Source: Caloramator sp. (GTDB lineage: Bacteria > Bacillota > Clostridia > Clostridiales > Caloramatoraceae). Taken from it: 43,926 bases of DNA. Shown here in pieces: positions 25,801 to 32,834 of this stretch. Under the pieces are notes generated by a model. The model had not been told where the DNA came from. It made no database searches and saw only the letters and a program-made list of their open reading frames with translations. A program made the translations under genes and the position numbers. Numbering within the stretch: position 1 is the stretch's first letter; the number at the start of each line of letters is the position of its first letter. Location of the stretch: contig JAOADY010000139.1 in NCBI GenBank assembly GCA_026417075.1, positions 1 to 43,926 of the forward strand, read 5' to 3'.

Positions 25801-25879
25801 ATTTTTGAGTAAAGCAAAGGAAAGCTATGAGATAGAAATACTTGAGGTTTTAAAAAGGGCGTATTTTAAACATATTTAA
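22853..25879 (+). CDS. SARP/BTAD-type regulator with ATPase and TPR domains
   Basis: The 1008-aa protein has, in order, an OmpR-like winged helix (1-95), a bacterial transcriptional activation domain (about 97-230, ending ELGITPELKTKAVLERI), an AAA-type ATPase with Walker A GEAGIGKT (273-280) and Walker B IIIIFEDIHWAD (384-394), and a long TPR-rich C-terminus (about 690-1000). This is the architecture of large SARP/MalT-like activators. The start is GTG 22853, with GGAGGGG at 22841-22847; the overlapping ATG at 22851 stops after six codons. It lies 83 bp after the histidine operon and ahead of an XRE gene. Control of the hut genes or the downstream transporter is possible but unproven. Confidence 0.9.
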   Translation: MDFIYVKMLDVPVVFKNDEIVAFPFKKAEALFYYMIIKKQATRDEICMFLWPDNDEESAKKNLRDSIYKIKKTFDMDIIISPQKSILMINPDINLVRDIDDILNNKIDDKYGEFLKGFSLKDNEYYDNWILCNREYFKELQQKNIYASLKNYLKDENYDLAERCAKTLISVDELDEKAYRILMKIYSAKGMYNKAIELYKKLSLVLERELGITPELKTKAVLERILDIRENGKDTKQNKKDIFYGRDNQLKELKKIYTEFIKNNISKAAVITGEAGIGKTRLKDEFLKGISKDVLLIQTICYQAEENYFLKPWNAVMNVLWEFIKKSDIKINESIIQSALYMFPNIFDESSGADAKDSFNRVRYGRMEDAVFKIIETAAKNKKIIIIFEDIHWADTMSLNLIGNFLMKNIENVMILLTIRDGYGKRVDKFITLMSKYEKIQIIQIKRFDFKQTEDFIKTALPDYNLTEDIKERIFKETEGNTFFIVEFISSILRNKEIDFTSEKIKDLIKSRFIDISDNAMKLLGIISMFFDEAPLSIIKEISGKDDTEIMDIIEEIKERNIICEMFYPFDVCYRFTHQKLREYIYMKQSLTRRKILHERIARALEKNIKGDNRDIDLYSKLIYHYINSGNRLSALKYSIKNVSAYLDFNHELFPVISNFKNNDNYINNFNVIKQINDIERQIEEIKEEEKNEVKKYEAMFLHIKGRYLIREGEYDKGIFCIKRMIEIGEDINDKDLILKGYKQLIYYCIQTYSEKMMEEYVEVALKIAMDTDNLYEKGSLLRLKGLNRAMMKDFDRAEELLKKSIDIFKLLNEKQFIYSLNIAAAYNYIGDIRRQNMKFSSALEYYDRAISISGKNSYSSTAVFYGNAGQAAFEMGDYERSKNYFKNALELYEISDSLWGRAIAEGFMALLLTKEGKYNESKEHLKKADKYSEKLKSPHEIGIVYRIKAEIKLNMKNNYKINEVFSDYLTEELLLYCQKGIEFLSKAKESYEIEILEVLKRAYFKHI

Positions 25880-25954
25880 ATTTTAAGTATATATAAATAT
25901 AAAAATAGGAAAGATAAAGATAGTATATTTCATTCTTTTAATAATTTCTTTTTT

Positions 25955-25972
25955 TTGGTATACTATTACCAA
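25955..25972. promoter_or_regulatory. Palindrome upstream of the XRE gene
   Basis: TTGGTATACTATTACCAA is an inverted repeat with 6-bp arms TTGGTA/TACCAA and a 6-bp centre. TATACT at 25959-25964 inside it may be a -10 box. It lies 30 bp before the XRE start codon, a typical place for self-repression. Confidence 0.5.
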
Positions 25973-26002
25973 CGTTTTAGAATTACGAAAAGAGGTGTTA
26001 AT

Positions 26003-26656
26003 ATGAGCAGAGTAGGACAAAAAATACAGGATGCAAGGCAAAGGGCAGGTATACCAGTTAAAGCTCTTGCTAAAAAACTAGGAGTTTCTGAAGGGTTTAT
26101 TTTAGAGGTTGAGTCAGGTAAAAGAATAATAAATGAAAATTTAATTAAAAAAATAGAAAAGTTCCTTGAAGTGAGTTTAAATGAAGAAATATTCGATGAT
26201 GTTACTGAACCAATAGAAAATATAAAAGAAACAGAGGGAAAAGTAAGTATAAATAAGCAGTGGGAAGATGCTTTTGCGCATATTTTAAAAAAAATATCCG
26301 TATATAGCATTGATTTAAAGGAGATATATGATTATAAATATCTTCCAGTTATAGAAAAGAAAATAGAAGGATATTCAGCTGATAAACTTTTTTATGTTAA
26401 AGCACCGGATGACAGCATGAGAGGCTTTAGAATATTTAAAGATGATAGAATATTAGTATATGAAACATCGGAAATACAAAACAATTCAATCTCTCTTATA
26501 GATATTGACGGTAAAAGATGCATAAGACAAATTAAAAGGATAGATTCGAATAAAGTGTTAATTTTATCTCATTCAAATGAATTAAAAACTGAAACAAGGG
26601 ATGTTAAATCTTTCACAGTTCTTGGAAGGTGTATAAAGTTGGAAATAGAGCTATAA
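26003..26656 (+). CDS. XRE-family regulator with LexA/S24-like C-terminal domain
   Basis: The 217-aa protein starts at ATG 26003 (AGAGGTG upstream). Residues 5-60 are an XRE helix-turn-helix (KIQDARQRAGIPVKALAKKLGVSEGFILEVESGKR). Residues about 120-217 resemble the S24/LexA peptidase fold: VKAPDDSMRGFRIFKDDRIL places a Ser138 at the nucleophile site. The strand that normally carries the catalytic Lys reads KRCIRQIKRI, with Arg where Lys is expected, so self-cleavage is doubtful. It may act as a ligand- or DNA-damage-independent repressor. It stands between the BTAD regulator and the sodium symporter, each likely a separate unit. Confidence 0.85.
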   Translation: MSRVGQKIQDARQRAGIPVKALAKKLGVSEGFILEVESGKRIINENLIKKIEKFLEVSLNEEIFDDVTEPIENIKETEGKVSINKQWEDAFAHILKKISVYSIDLKEIYDYKYLPVIEKKIEGYSADKLFYVKAPDDSMRGFRIFKDDRILVYETSEIQNNSISLIDIDGKRCIRQIKRIDSNKVLILSHSNELKTETRDVKSFTVLGRCIKLEIEL

Positions 26657-26927
26657 GAGTTAAAAAAATAACAGCAATTTTAATATTGTGTAACAATTTA
26701 ATGAAGTATATGTTGTTAGATAGAGAAAATATCTTATGAAATCTACTAAATATATACTTTATCAATAAATAGTATATGATAAATCTTAAATAAGACTATG
26801 TTAAATTTTTTTCAAATCTTCAAAATGTGCAAATATTATGAAGGAAACGTAATATAATATTATTGAAATTTTCTAATAAATGCATTATCATAATAATAAA
26901 ATTCATTTTTTTGAAAGGAGGTTTATC
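26657..26927. other. Leader region of the symporter gene
   Basis: This 271-bp AT-rich non-coding stretch has a small ATTGT/ACAAT inverted repeat near 26689 and several TATAAT-like boxes (for example near 26852), but no clear terminator or riboswitch. GGAGG at 26917-26921 belongs to the next gene. Confidence 0.3.
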
Positions 26928-28505
26928 ATGTCAGAAAAGAGAGAAAACTGGGGTAGTAAAATTGGAATGATTCTGGCTATGGCTGGAAATGCCATTGGTT
27001 TAGGTAATTTCTGGAGATTCCCATACCAAGCGGCAAAAAATGGAGGAGGAGCCTTTATGATACCGTATTTCGGGGCTCTAATACTTCTTGGTATACCACT
27101 TATGCTTGTTGAATGGAATCTTGGGCGTGAAGGTGGGAAATACGGACATGGGACTTTAGGACCAATGGTTTACCTTCAGGCAAGAGAAGGAATTAAGCCA
27201 AAATTAGCTGCAGTACTTGGAGCACTTGCAGGAGCACTCGCTTTTTCAGTTACTGTGCTTGTAAACTCGTATTATAATCATATTATAGGTTGGACTCTTG
27301 GATATGCGTGGATGTCAGCAACAGGCGGCTATATGGATAAAGCAGTTGAAACAGGGGATATATTTGTAAAATATATCCAAAGCCCAGGAAGATTTATAGT
27401 ATTCTGGGTTATAGCACTTGGATTTTTAGGATTTGCAGTTATGAGAGGGATTCAGGCAGGTATAGAGGCATGGGCTAAATTTATGATGCCTATGATTTAT
27501 ATTTTCGGAATTTTACTTATTATAAGAACATTAACTCTTGGAGCACCTGTTAATCCAGACTGGACTCCTATTGCAGGACTTAATTATATTTGGACCCCAA
27601 GATGGGATGCGCTGAATTGGACAGCAGCTCTTGCGGCAGCAGGACAGATATTCTTTACATTATCGATTGGTATGGGTATTATACCAAATTATGCATCATA
27701 CCTTAAACCTGAGGATGATATCGTTTTGTCAGGGGTTGCTACGATATCATTAAATGAGCTTGCAGAAGTTATACTTGGAGGTACAATAGCCATTCCCATA
27801 GCTTATACATTCCTTGGAGAAAAAGGATTAAATAGTGGTGTTGGGCTTTCATTTATAGCTCTTCCAAACATCTTCAGACAGATGGCTGGAGGACAAATAT
27901 TCGGTACTTTCTGGTTTCTACTCCTTTTCTTTGCTGGATTTACAAGCGCTATTGCGATGTACAACTATATAGTTGCCCTTATAGAAGAAGAACTTGGAAT
28001 TAAGAAAACAACAGCTTCAATAATGGTATTTGTGCTTTATATAATTCTTGGTATTCCTGTTGGACTTGAAGCTGGTCTTACAAAGACATCTGAACTTGCA
28101 GTATTAAGTGAGCTTGATAACTGGGTAGGTTCCTATCTTCTTGTAATTCTAGGACTTATCGAAGTTATAGCTTGTGGATGGCTTATGAAGGATAAGGCTC
28201 TTGAGGCTATGAACAAGGGAAGCTACTGGAGGGTTCCAAAGTGGTTTTTTGCTTTATTTATTCAATTTTTAACACCGGTTGCTACAATAATACTTCTTTT
28301 CTTCTCAACAAAGACTTATATAAGTCAGGGTTACTTTAACCTAATACCTGAAGTATATATAAAAGCTGGACTTGGGAATTGGGCTCTCTTTGCAAGAATT
28401 CTTATAGGTTTTGTATTAATTCTAGGATTTTATCAGTCATACACTTCAATTAAAAAGAGGTATAAAGTCGAGCTTGAAACTTCAAAAGTTTCTATAAGAA
28501 AGTAA
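26928..28505 (+). CDS. Sodium-dependent NSS-family transporter (MetP/LeuT-like)
   Basis: The 525-aa protein has the family start GSKIGMILAMAGNAIGLGNF followed by WRFPYQAAKNGGGAFMIPY, which forms TM1 with its sodium and substrate contacts, and about 11-12 membrane segments. It imports an amino acid with Na+. The small gene directly downstream is a MetS-type subunit, so by analogy with Corynebacterium MetPS the substrate may be methionine or alanine; other hydrophobic amino acids are equally possible. The start ATG 26928 has GGAGG 6 nt upstream. The next gene starts 13 bp after the stop. Confidence 0.93.
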   Translation: MSEKRENWGSKIGMILAMAGNAIGLGNFWRFPYQAAKNGGGAFMIPYFGALILLGIPLMLVEWNLGREGGKYGHGTLGPMVYLQAREGIKPKLAAVLGALAGALAFSVTVLVNSYYNHIIGWTLGYAWMSATGGYMDKAVETGDIFVKYIQSPGRFIVFWVIALGFLGFAVMRGIQAGIEAWAKFMMPMIYIFGILLIIRTLTLGAPVNPDWTPIAGLNYIWTPRWDALNWTAALAAAGQIFFTLSIGMGIIPNYASYLKPEDDIVLSGVATISLNELAEVILGGTIAIPIAYTFLGEKGLNSGVGLSFIALPNIFRQMAGGQIFGTFWFLLLFFAGFTSAIAMYNYIVALIEEELGIKKTTASIMVFVLYIILGIPVGLEAGLTKTSELAVLSELDNWVGSYLLVILGLIEVIACGWLMKDKALEAMNKGSYWRVPKWFFALFIQFLTPVATIILLFFSTKTYISQGYFNLIPEVYIKAGLGNWALFARILIGFVLILGFYQSYTSIKKRYKVELETSKVSIRK

Positions 28506-28518
28506 GGAGGGGTTTAAA

Positions 28519-28617
28519 TTGTCTAGTAGTGCATTAGCTTTTATGGTAATAGCCTGGGGCATAATATTAGTTGCAGTAGGTATAACCCTCTCATCGTTAT
28601 TAAAACACAGCAAGTAA
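28519..28617 (+). CDS. MetS-type small subunit of the NSS transporter, 32 aa
   Basis: The TTG at 28519 follows AAGGAGGGG at 28504-28512. The product is a single membrane helix: ALAFMVIAWGIILVAVGITL, then SSLLKHSK. This matches the 'MetS family NSS transporter small subunit' that accompanies MetP-like transporters. It is too short for most gene finders but has an excellent ribosome binding site, the right neighbour and a terminator just after it. Confidence 0.85.
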   Translation: MSSSALAFMVIAWGIILVAVGITLSSLLKHSK

Positions 28618-28620
28618 ATA

Positions 28621-28646
28621 TTAACCCCCGCTTTTGCGGGGGTTAA
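28621..28646 (+). terminator. Terminator of the symporter operon
   Basis: TTAACCCCCGC (28621-28631) and GCGGGGGTTAA (28636-28646) form a perfect 11-bp stem with a TTTT loop. The T run after it is poor (TATAATT), but the stem is very stable. Confidence 0.75.
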
Positions 28647-28666
28647 TATAATTAGGAGGTAGCGTT

Positions 28667-29338
28667 ATGGATAGCAGTTTGGTTGTTTTGCTTGGAGATA
28701 TTAGAAAAAAACTTGATAAAAGCAGTATATATAGTAAGAAAGAAAAATATATAAAAGATATAGACAACCTTATAGAAAAATACAGGGAAATAGGAGTTCC
28801 TGATAAGCATAAAGAGACATATGAAAGCCTTTTAAAGAAGGGGAAAGAACTTATTAAGGATTCAAATATTAATGAAAAGGGAAAAGTAGAATATTATTTA
28901 AGATACTGCAATGCTGCATTATATGATTTCAATGAAAATTTAAAACCTTTGAACAGAATAGTTTTATCCTATATGCTTACTTGTATACTTTTTTTTGCAT
29001 TATCACCTCAGTATTTTTCTTATATACTTCCTTTAATAATGATTATACCAATATATCTTGGACTTAAAGGAGTTAGGAATAGGTCGTATAATGGACTTTT
29101 ATATGCATTATCCTGTATACCTATGGCTCTTTTAACATCTGTTGCGTGGCTTTGGAATATATTTCTTGCTTCAAAGAATTTTAATGTTTTTATTGAGACT
29201 CTTTCGAAACAGTTTAATAAAACACCAGCAACGGCAAGAAATTTAATAATTACTTTTGTAGTAATGAGCTTTATATTATTAGTTTCCTCTATTTATACTT
29301 TGATAATGGGAATAAAATATAGAAAAATGTTTGTTTAA
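28667..29338 (+). CDS. Membrane protein of unknown function, 223 aa
   Basis: The ATG follows AGGAGG. Residues 1-90 are a charged helical cytoplasmic region (KKEKYIKDIDNLIEKYREI and so on). Four membrane segments follow, at about 101-118, 120-135, 148-166 and 196-215. I do not recognise the family. It is followed by a diguanylate cyclase 86 bp downstream, but a functional link is only a guess. Confidence 0.75.
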   Translation: MDSSLVVLLGDIRKKLDKSSIYSKKEKYIKDIDNLIEKYREIGVPDKHKETYESLLKKGKELIKDSNINEKGKVEYYLRYCNAALYDFNENLKPLNRIVLSYMLTCILFFALSPQYFSYILPLIMIIPIYLGLKGVRNRSYNGLLYALSCIPMALLTSVAWLWNIFLASKNFNVFIETLSKQFNKTPATARNLIITFVVMSFILLVSSIYTLIMGIKYRKMFV

Positions 29339-29423
29339 AATTTCATTTTTTATTTGAAAAAAATGACATGAAGTGGTATATTTTATATTAATAAAATATT
29401 ACTTTTTTAACAAGGTGAAAGCT

Positions 29424-31139
29424 ATGGAATATAAATTTAAAGGGCAGCAAATATTTAGGGTTATATTATTAATGATAGCTATTCCCGTAATATTTGAATC
29501 TCTTTTAACACTAAATATAAATAATCCTAAAGATGTTGCTTTATTTCTACTTACTTTGATAGTGGCTGCTATAATTAGTACCATGGGTATAAAGATAGGT
29601 AAAATGTATGTTGAGTTGGATGATGCTATTTTTGCATTTGTTTTTTTTAATTTTGGAATTGAAAGTGCAATCATATTTATGTTTGCCTGTTGGTTTTTAA
29701 CTTATTTAATTAATGAAAAGGTGTATTTACGTCATAAGGAAATATCAAAACATATAACAAATCTCTCTATGTTTACAATATCTACGTATGTCGCATCGCA
29801 AATAATGAATTATTTTATAAATTATGCCTATGATTATGTCGCATTAAATATTGTTTTAATATCTATTGGCTTTATAGGAATATTTTTGCTTATTAATATG
29901 TTAATCATAAAAATTGATCTATCTATAGAAGAAGGTAAGTACTACAAATTTGATAGGGATAGCAAAGAATTTTTATTTATTAATTTTATAATATCTACTT
30001 TGTTAACGACACTTCTTTGTATAGTACATGAATCTTCAGGAATTATTGGAACAATAATGGTTTTATTCAATATTTTAATTACCCATTACTGCTTATATAT
30101 ATATAGAAAACTTTTTGATAGAAATGAAGCTATAAAAAGTCTTTTAAAAATAACCTGTGATATTGTTAAGTATGGGGATTTTAGGGATAAGTGTAAGCAT
30201 TTGTTGATAAGCTTAAATGATCTTATTCCTTATACCCTTTGTGCAATATATACCTTTGATATTAATAATGATACTATTAGTTATCCTGTTGCGTATAATA
30301 GTATGGATACAATAGACATTGGTGATTTAGGATTTTATCTTACAGGTGATTCGATTACCATGGAAATAGTAAAGGAAGGTAAAATATATGTATCTAAGGA
30401 TATAAAAAAAGATAAGAAAGTTAGAATATATGGAAGATTAGCTGAAATAGTAAATTCAATGCTGTTTGTACCTATTGTTATTGGCGAAAAGGTTGAAGGG
30501 CTTATACTAATTGGAGGTAATCAAGAATTATTAGATTTTACTTACAAAGGTATTGAAGATATATTGAGCATATTATCAAATCAAATGGCTCTTGCTATAG
30601 AAAATGATGTTGTTTACAGGGGGATTAAAAATAAAGCTGAAATTGATTCATTAACAAAATTGTATAATAGGAGAGTTTTTAATAGAGAGATAGATAATCT
30701 AATTAAAAGTAATACCAAATTTTCCCTTGTAATTTATGATATAGATAATTTTAAACAAATAAATGATACCTATGGGCATCTTATTGGAGATGAAGTATTA
30801 GAAGGTATATCCAGGATAATTTTAAAGTCAATTAGAAAAACTGACGTTGCTTGTAGATATGGTGGAGAGGAAATAGTTATAATATTTAAAGATTTAGGGA
30901 AAGAAGATGCTTATATAATATCTGAAAGAATAAGAAAAAGTATAGAAAGTACTGTAATACATACAGGTAACGTAGATATTTCCGTTACAGTAAGCGGAGG
31001 TGTTGCTTCATTCCCTGAAGATGGACAACAAAAAGAGGATATTGTAGGAAATGCGGACAAGGTGCTTTATACTGAGTGTAAGAATAAAGGAAAGAATAAA
31101 GTATTTGCATATGGATTAACAAAAAAATATGCACTTTAG
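29424..31139 (+). CDS. Membrane-bound GAF-GGDEF diguanylate cyclase
   Basis: The 571-aa protein has six to seven membrane segments in residues 1-225, a GAF-like domain at about 240-390 and a GGDEF domain at about 405-571. Active-site features are intact: DSLTKLYNRRVF, DIDNFKQINDTYGHLIGDEV and CRYGGEEIVIIF (GGEEI variant). RKTD, five residues before GGEE, is an RxxD I-site, so product inhibition is likely. It should make c-di-GMP. The start ATG 29424 follows AAGGTGA; the upstream GTG extension from 29373 has no ribosome binding site. The PilZ protein at 40871-41230 is a possible receptor. Confidence 0.93.
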   Translation: MEYKFKGQQIFRVILLMIAIPVIFESLLTLNINNPKDVALFLLTLIVAAIISTMGIKIGKMYVELDDAIFAFVFFNFGIESAIIFMFACWFLTYLINEKVYLRHKEISKHITNLSMFTISTYVASQIMNYFINYAYDYVALNIVLISIGFIGIFLLINMLIIKIDLSIEEGKYYKFDRDSKEFLFINFIISTLLTTLLCIVHESSGIIGTIMVLFNILITHYCLYIYRKLFDRNEAIKSLLKITCDIVKYGDFRDKCKHLLISLNDLIPYTLCAIYTFDINNDTISYPVAYNSMDTIDIGDLGFYLTGDSITMEIVKEGKIYVSKDIKKDKKVRIYGRLAEIVNSMLFVPIVIGEKVEGLILIGGNQELLDFTYKGIEDILSILSNQMALAIENDVVYRGIKNKAEIDSLTKLYNRRVFNREIDNLIKSNTKFSLVIYDIDNFKQINDTYGHLIGDEVLEGISRIILKSIRKTDVACRYGGEEIVIIFKDLGKEDAYIISERIRKSIESTVIHTGNVDISVTVSGGVASFPEDGQQKEDIVGNADKVLYTECKNKGKNKVFAYGLTKKYAL

Positions 31140-31234
31140 ATTTATAATAAAAAATTCACAAATTATGCATTAATAATTAAAAAAAATTATATAAAATATA
31201 AACAATAGTAAGATATGTTTGGGTGAGGTTTTTT

Positions 31235-31909
31235 ATGAAAAAGATTATAGAAATACTTATTAAAGATTATAAAAAAGTAGCCGTAAGGCTATTTTTCCTT
31301 ATATCTATTGCTTTTACAACTGTAATTTACAAATATCTTAATGTTTATAGAGGCAAGGTGTACCATATTCCAACATTTATTGATAATATGATACCCTTTA
31401 ATAAGTATTTTATAATACCTTATTTGGGATGGTATATATATCTTGGATTTTGCTTTTTTTATTATGCGGTAATAGATGAAAAAAAATATTTTAAGATTTT
31501 ATGGGGAATTAACATAGGAATGATGATTTGTTATATTATTTATTATACTTTCCCAACATATGTTCCTCGCCCCGACATTCAAGGGAATGATATATTTGAT
31601 TGTTTAATGAAATTTATATACAATAGGGACAATCCTTATAACTGCTTTCCAAGCATTCATGTGTTTGAGGCAGTACTTTTTGGGATATACATTAATAGAG
31701 ATGAAAAAATTACAATTTCTACAAAATTCATATCAAGTTCAATAGTGATTTTAATAATATTTTCTACTTTTTTTGTAAAACAACATTATATCTATGATGC
31801 AATTTCAGGATTTTTAGTTGCATGGTTTGTTTATTTATTGTTTAATTATAAAGAGGTTATAGAAAAGGTTCAAGAAAAACAAAGGGTATTTAAATTAGAT
31901 AATAAATAG
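31235..31909 (+). CDS. PAP2-superfamily membrane phosphatase
   Basis: The 224-aa integral membrane protein has about six helices and PAP2 motifs: CFPSIHVFEAVLFG (the PS-x-H signature) and STFFVKQHYIYDAISGFLVA (the HyxxDxxxG motif with the nucleophile His). The C1 motif appears as the R-P in TYVPRPD. It resembles inositol-phosphoceramide-synthase-like or undecaprenyl pyrophosphate phosphatase-like proteins and should act on a lipid phosphate. GGTGAGG fits ATG 31235 rather than the GTG inside it. The radical SAM gene starts a few bp after its stop, so they form an operon. Confidence 0.88.
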   Translation: MKKIIEILIKDYKKVAVRLFFLISIAFTTVIYKYLNVYRGKVYHIPTFIDNMIPFNKYFIIPYLGWYIYLGFCFFYYAVIDEKKYFKILWGINIGMMICYIIYYTFPTYVPRPDIQGNDIFDCLMKFIYNRDNPYNCFPSIHVFEAVLFGIYINRDEKITISTKFISSSIVILIIFSTFFVKQHYIYDAISGFLVAWFVYLLFNYKEVIEKVQEKQRVFKLDNK

Positions 31910-31922
31910 GAGAATGATAAAT

Positions 31923-32813
31923 TTGAAAACAATAAGATGCAATATATGTCCAAGGGCTTGCAATATAGATAGAGATAAAGAAATAGGATATTGCAAAACA
32001 AATAATAATATAAAAATTGCAAAGGCTTTTTTGCATATGTGGGAAGAACCCTGCATATCTGGAACAAGAGGATCAGGAACAGTATTTTTTACAGGTTGTA
32101 ATTTAAGATGCGTTTTTTGCCAAAATCATGATATAAGTCAAGAGGGTAAGGGAAAAGAAATTACTGTAGACAGACTTTGTGAGATATTTTTAGATCTTCA
32201 GGATAAAAAAGCTCACAATATTAATCTTGTAACTCCAACCCACTATGCGCTTCAAATACGTGAAGCACTAATCAAGGCAAAGGATTCAGGGCTTAAGATA
32301 CCTGTAATATATAATTCTAATGCTTATGAAAGGGTTGAAACATTAAGACTTCTTGATGGATTAATAGACGTATATCTTCCGGATATTAAATACTATAATG
32401 ATAAATACAGCATTAAATATTCAAGTGCTTCAGGGTATTTTGAATATGCATCAAGGGCCGTAATTGAAATGTATAAACAGGTTGGCTCACCTATATTTGA
32501 TGACGAGGGTATGATTAAAAGAGGGCTTATGATAAGGCACCTTATGTTGCCGGGACTTTTATTTGATTCCAAAAAAATAGTAGACTTTGTCTTAAATAAC
32601 ATGCCTGATGATGTGTATTTTAATATTATGAGTCAGTATGTACCTATGTATAATGCAAAAGTTTATAAGGAAATTAATAGGAAAATCGATAGAAGACATT
32701 ATGAATCATTAATAGAATATGCAGTTTCTAAAGGTCTTAAAAATGGTTACATTCAGGACTATGAAAGTTCTACAGAGAAATATGTGCCGGATTTTAATTT
32801 TGAAGGAGTTTAA
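31923..32813 (+). CDS. Radical SAM protein, PflX/PflA-like
   Basis: The 296-aa protein has the SAM [4Fe-4S] motif GCNLRCVFCQN (CxxxCxxC) and an N-terminal extra cysteine cluster, CNICPRACNIDRDKEIGYCK, typical of the PflX-type (COG1313) group. Members resemble pyruvate formate-lyase activating enzyme but their target is mostly unknown. An ATG at 31914 is in frame but only one base after GGAG (31909-31912), so the TTG at 31923 (spacing 10) is the better start. It shares a transcript with the PAP2 gene and ends at a bidirectional terminator. Confidence 0.9.
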   Translation: MKTIRCNICPRACNIDRDKEIGYCKTNNNIKIAKAFLHMWEEPCISGTRGSGTVFFTGCNLRCVFCQNHDISQEGKGKEITVDRLCEIFLDLQDKKAHNINLVTPTHYALQIREALIKAKDSGLKIPVIYNSNAYERVETLRLLDGLIDVYLPDIKYYNDKYSIKYSSASGYFEYASRAVIEMYKQVGSPIFDDEGMIKRGLMIRHLMLPGLLFDSKKIVDFVLNNMPDDVYFNIMSQYVPMYNAKVYKEINRKIDRRHYESLIEYAVSKGLKNGYIQDYESSTEKYVPDFNFEGV

Positions 32814-32834
32814 AGAGCCCAAAGGGCTCTTTAA
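32812..32834. terminator. Bidirectional terminator
   Basis: AAAGAGCCC (32812-32820) and GGGCTCTTT (32824-32832) form a perfect 9-bp stem with an AAA loop between two convergent genes. Confidence 0.85.
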
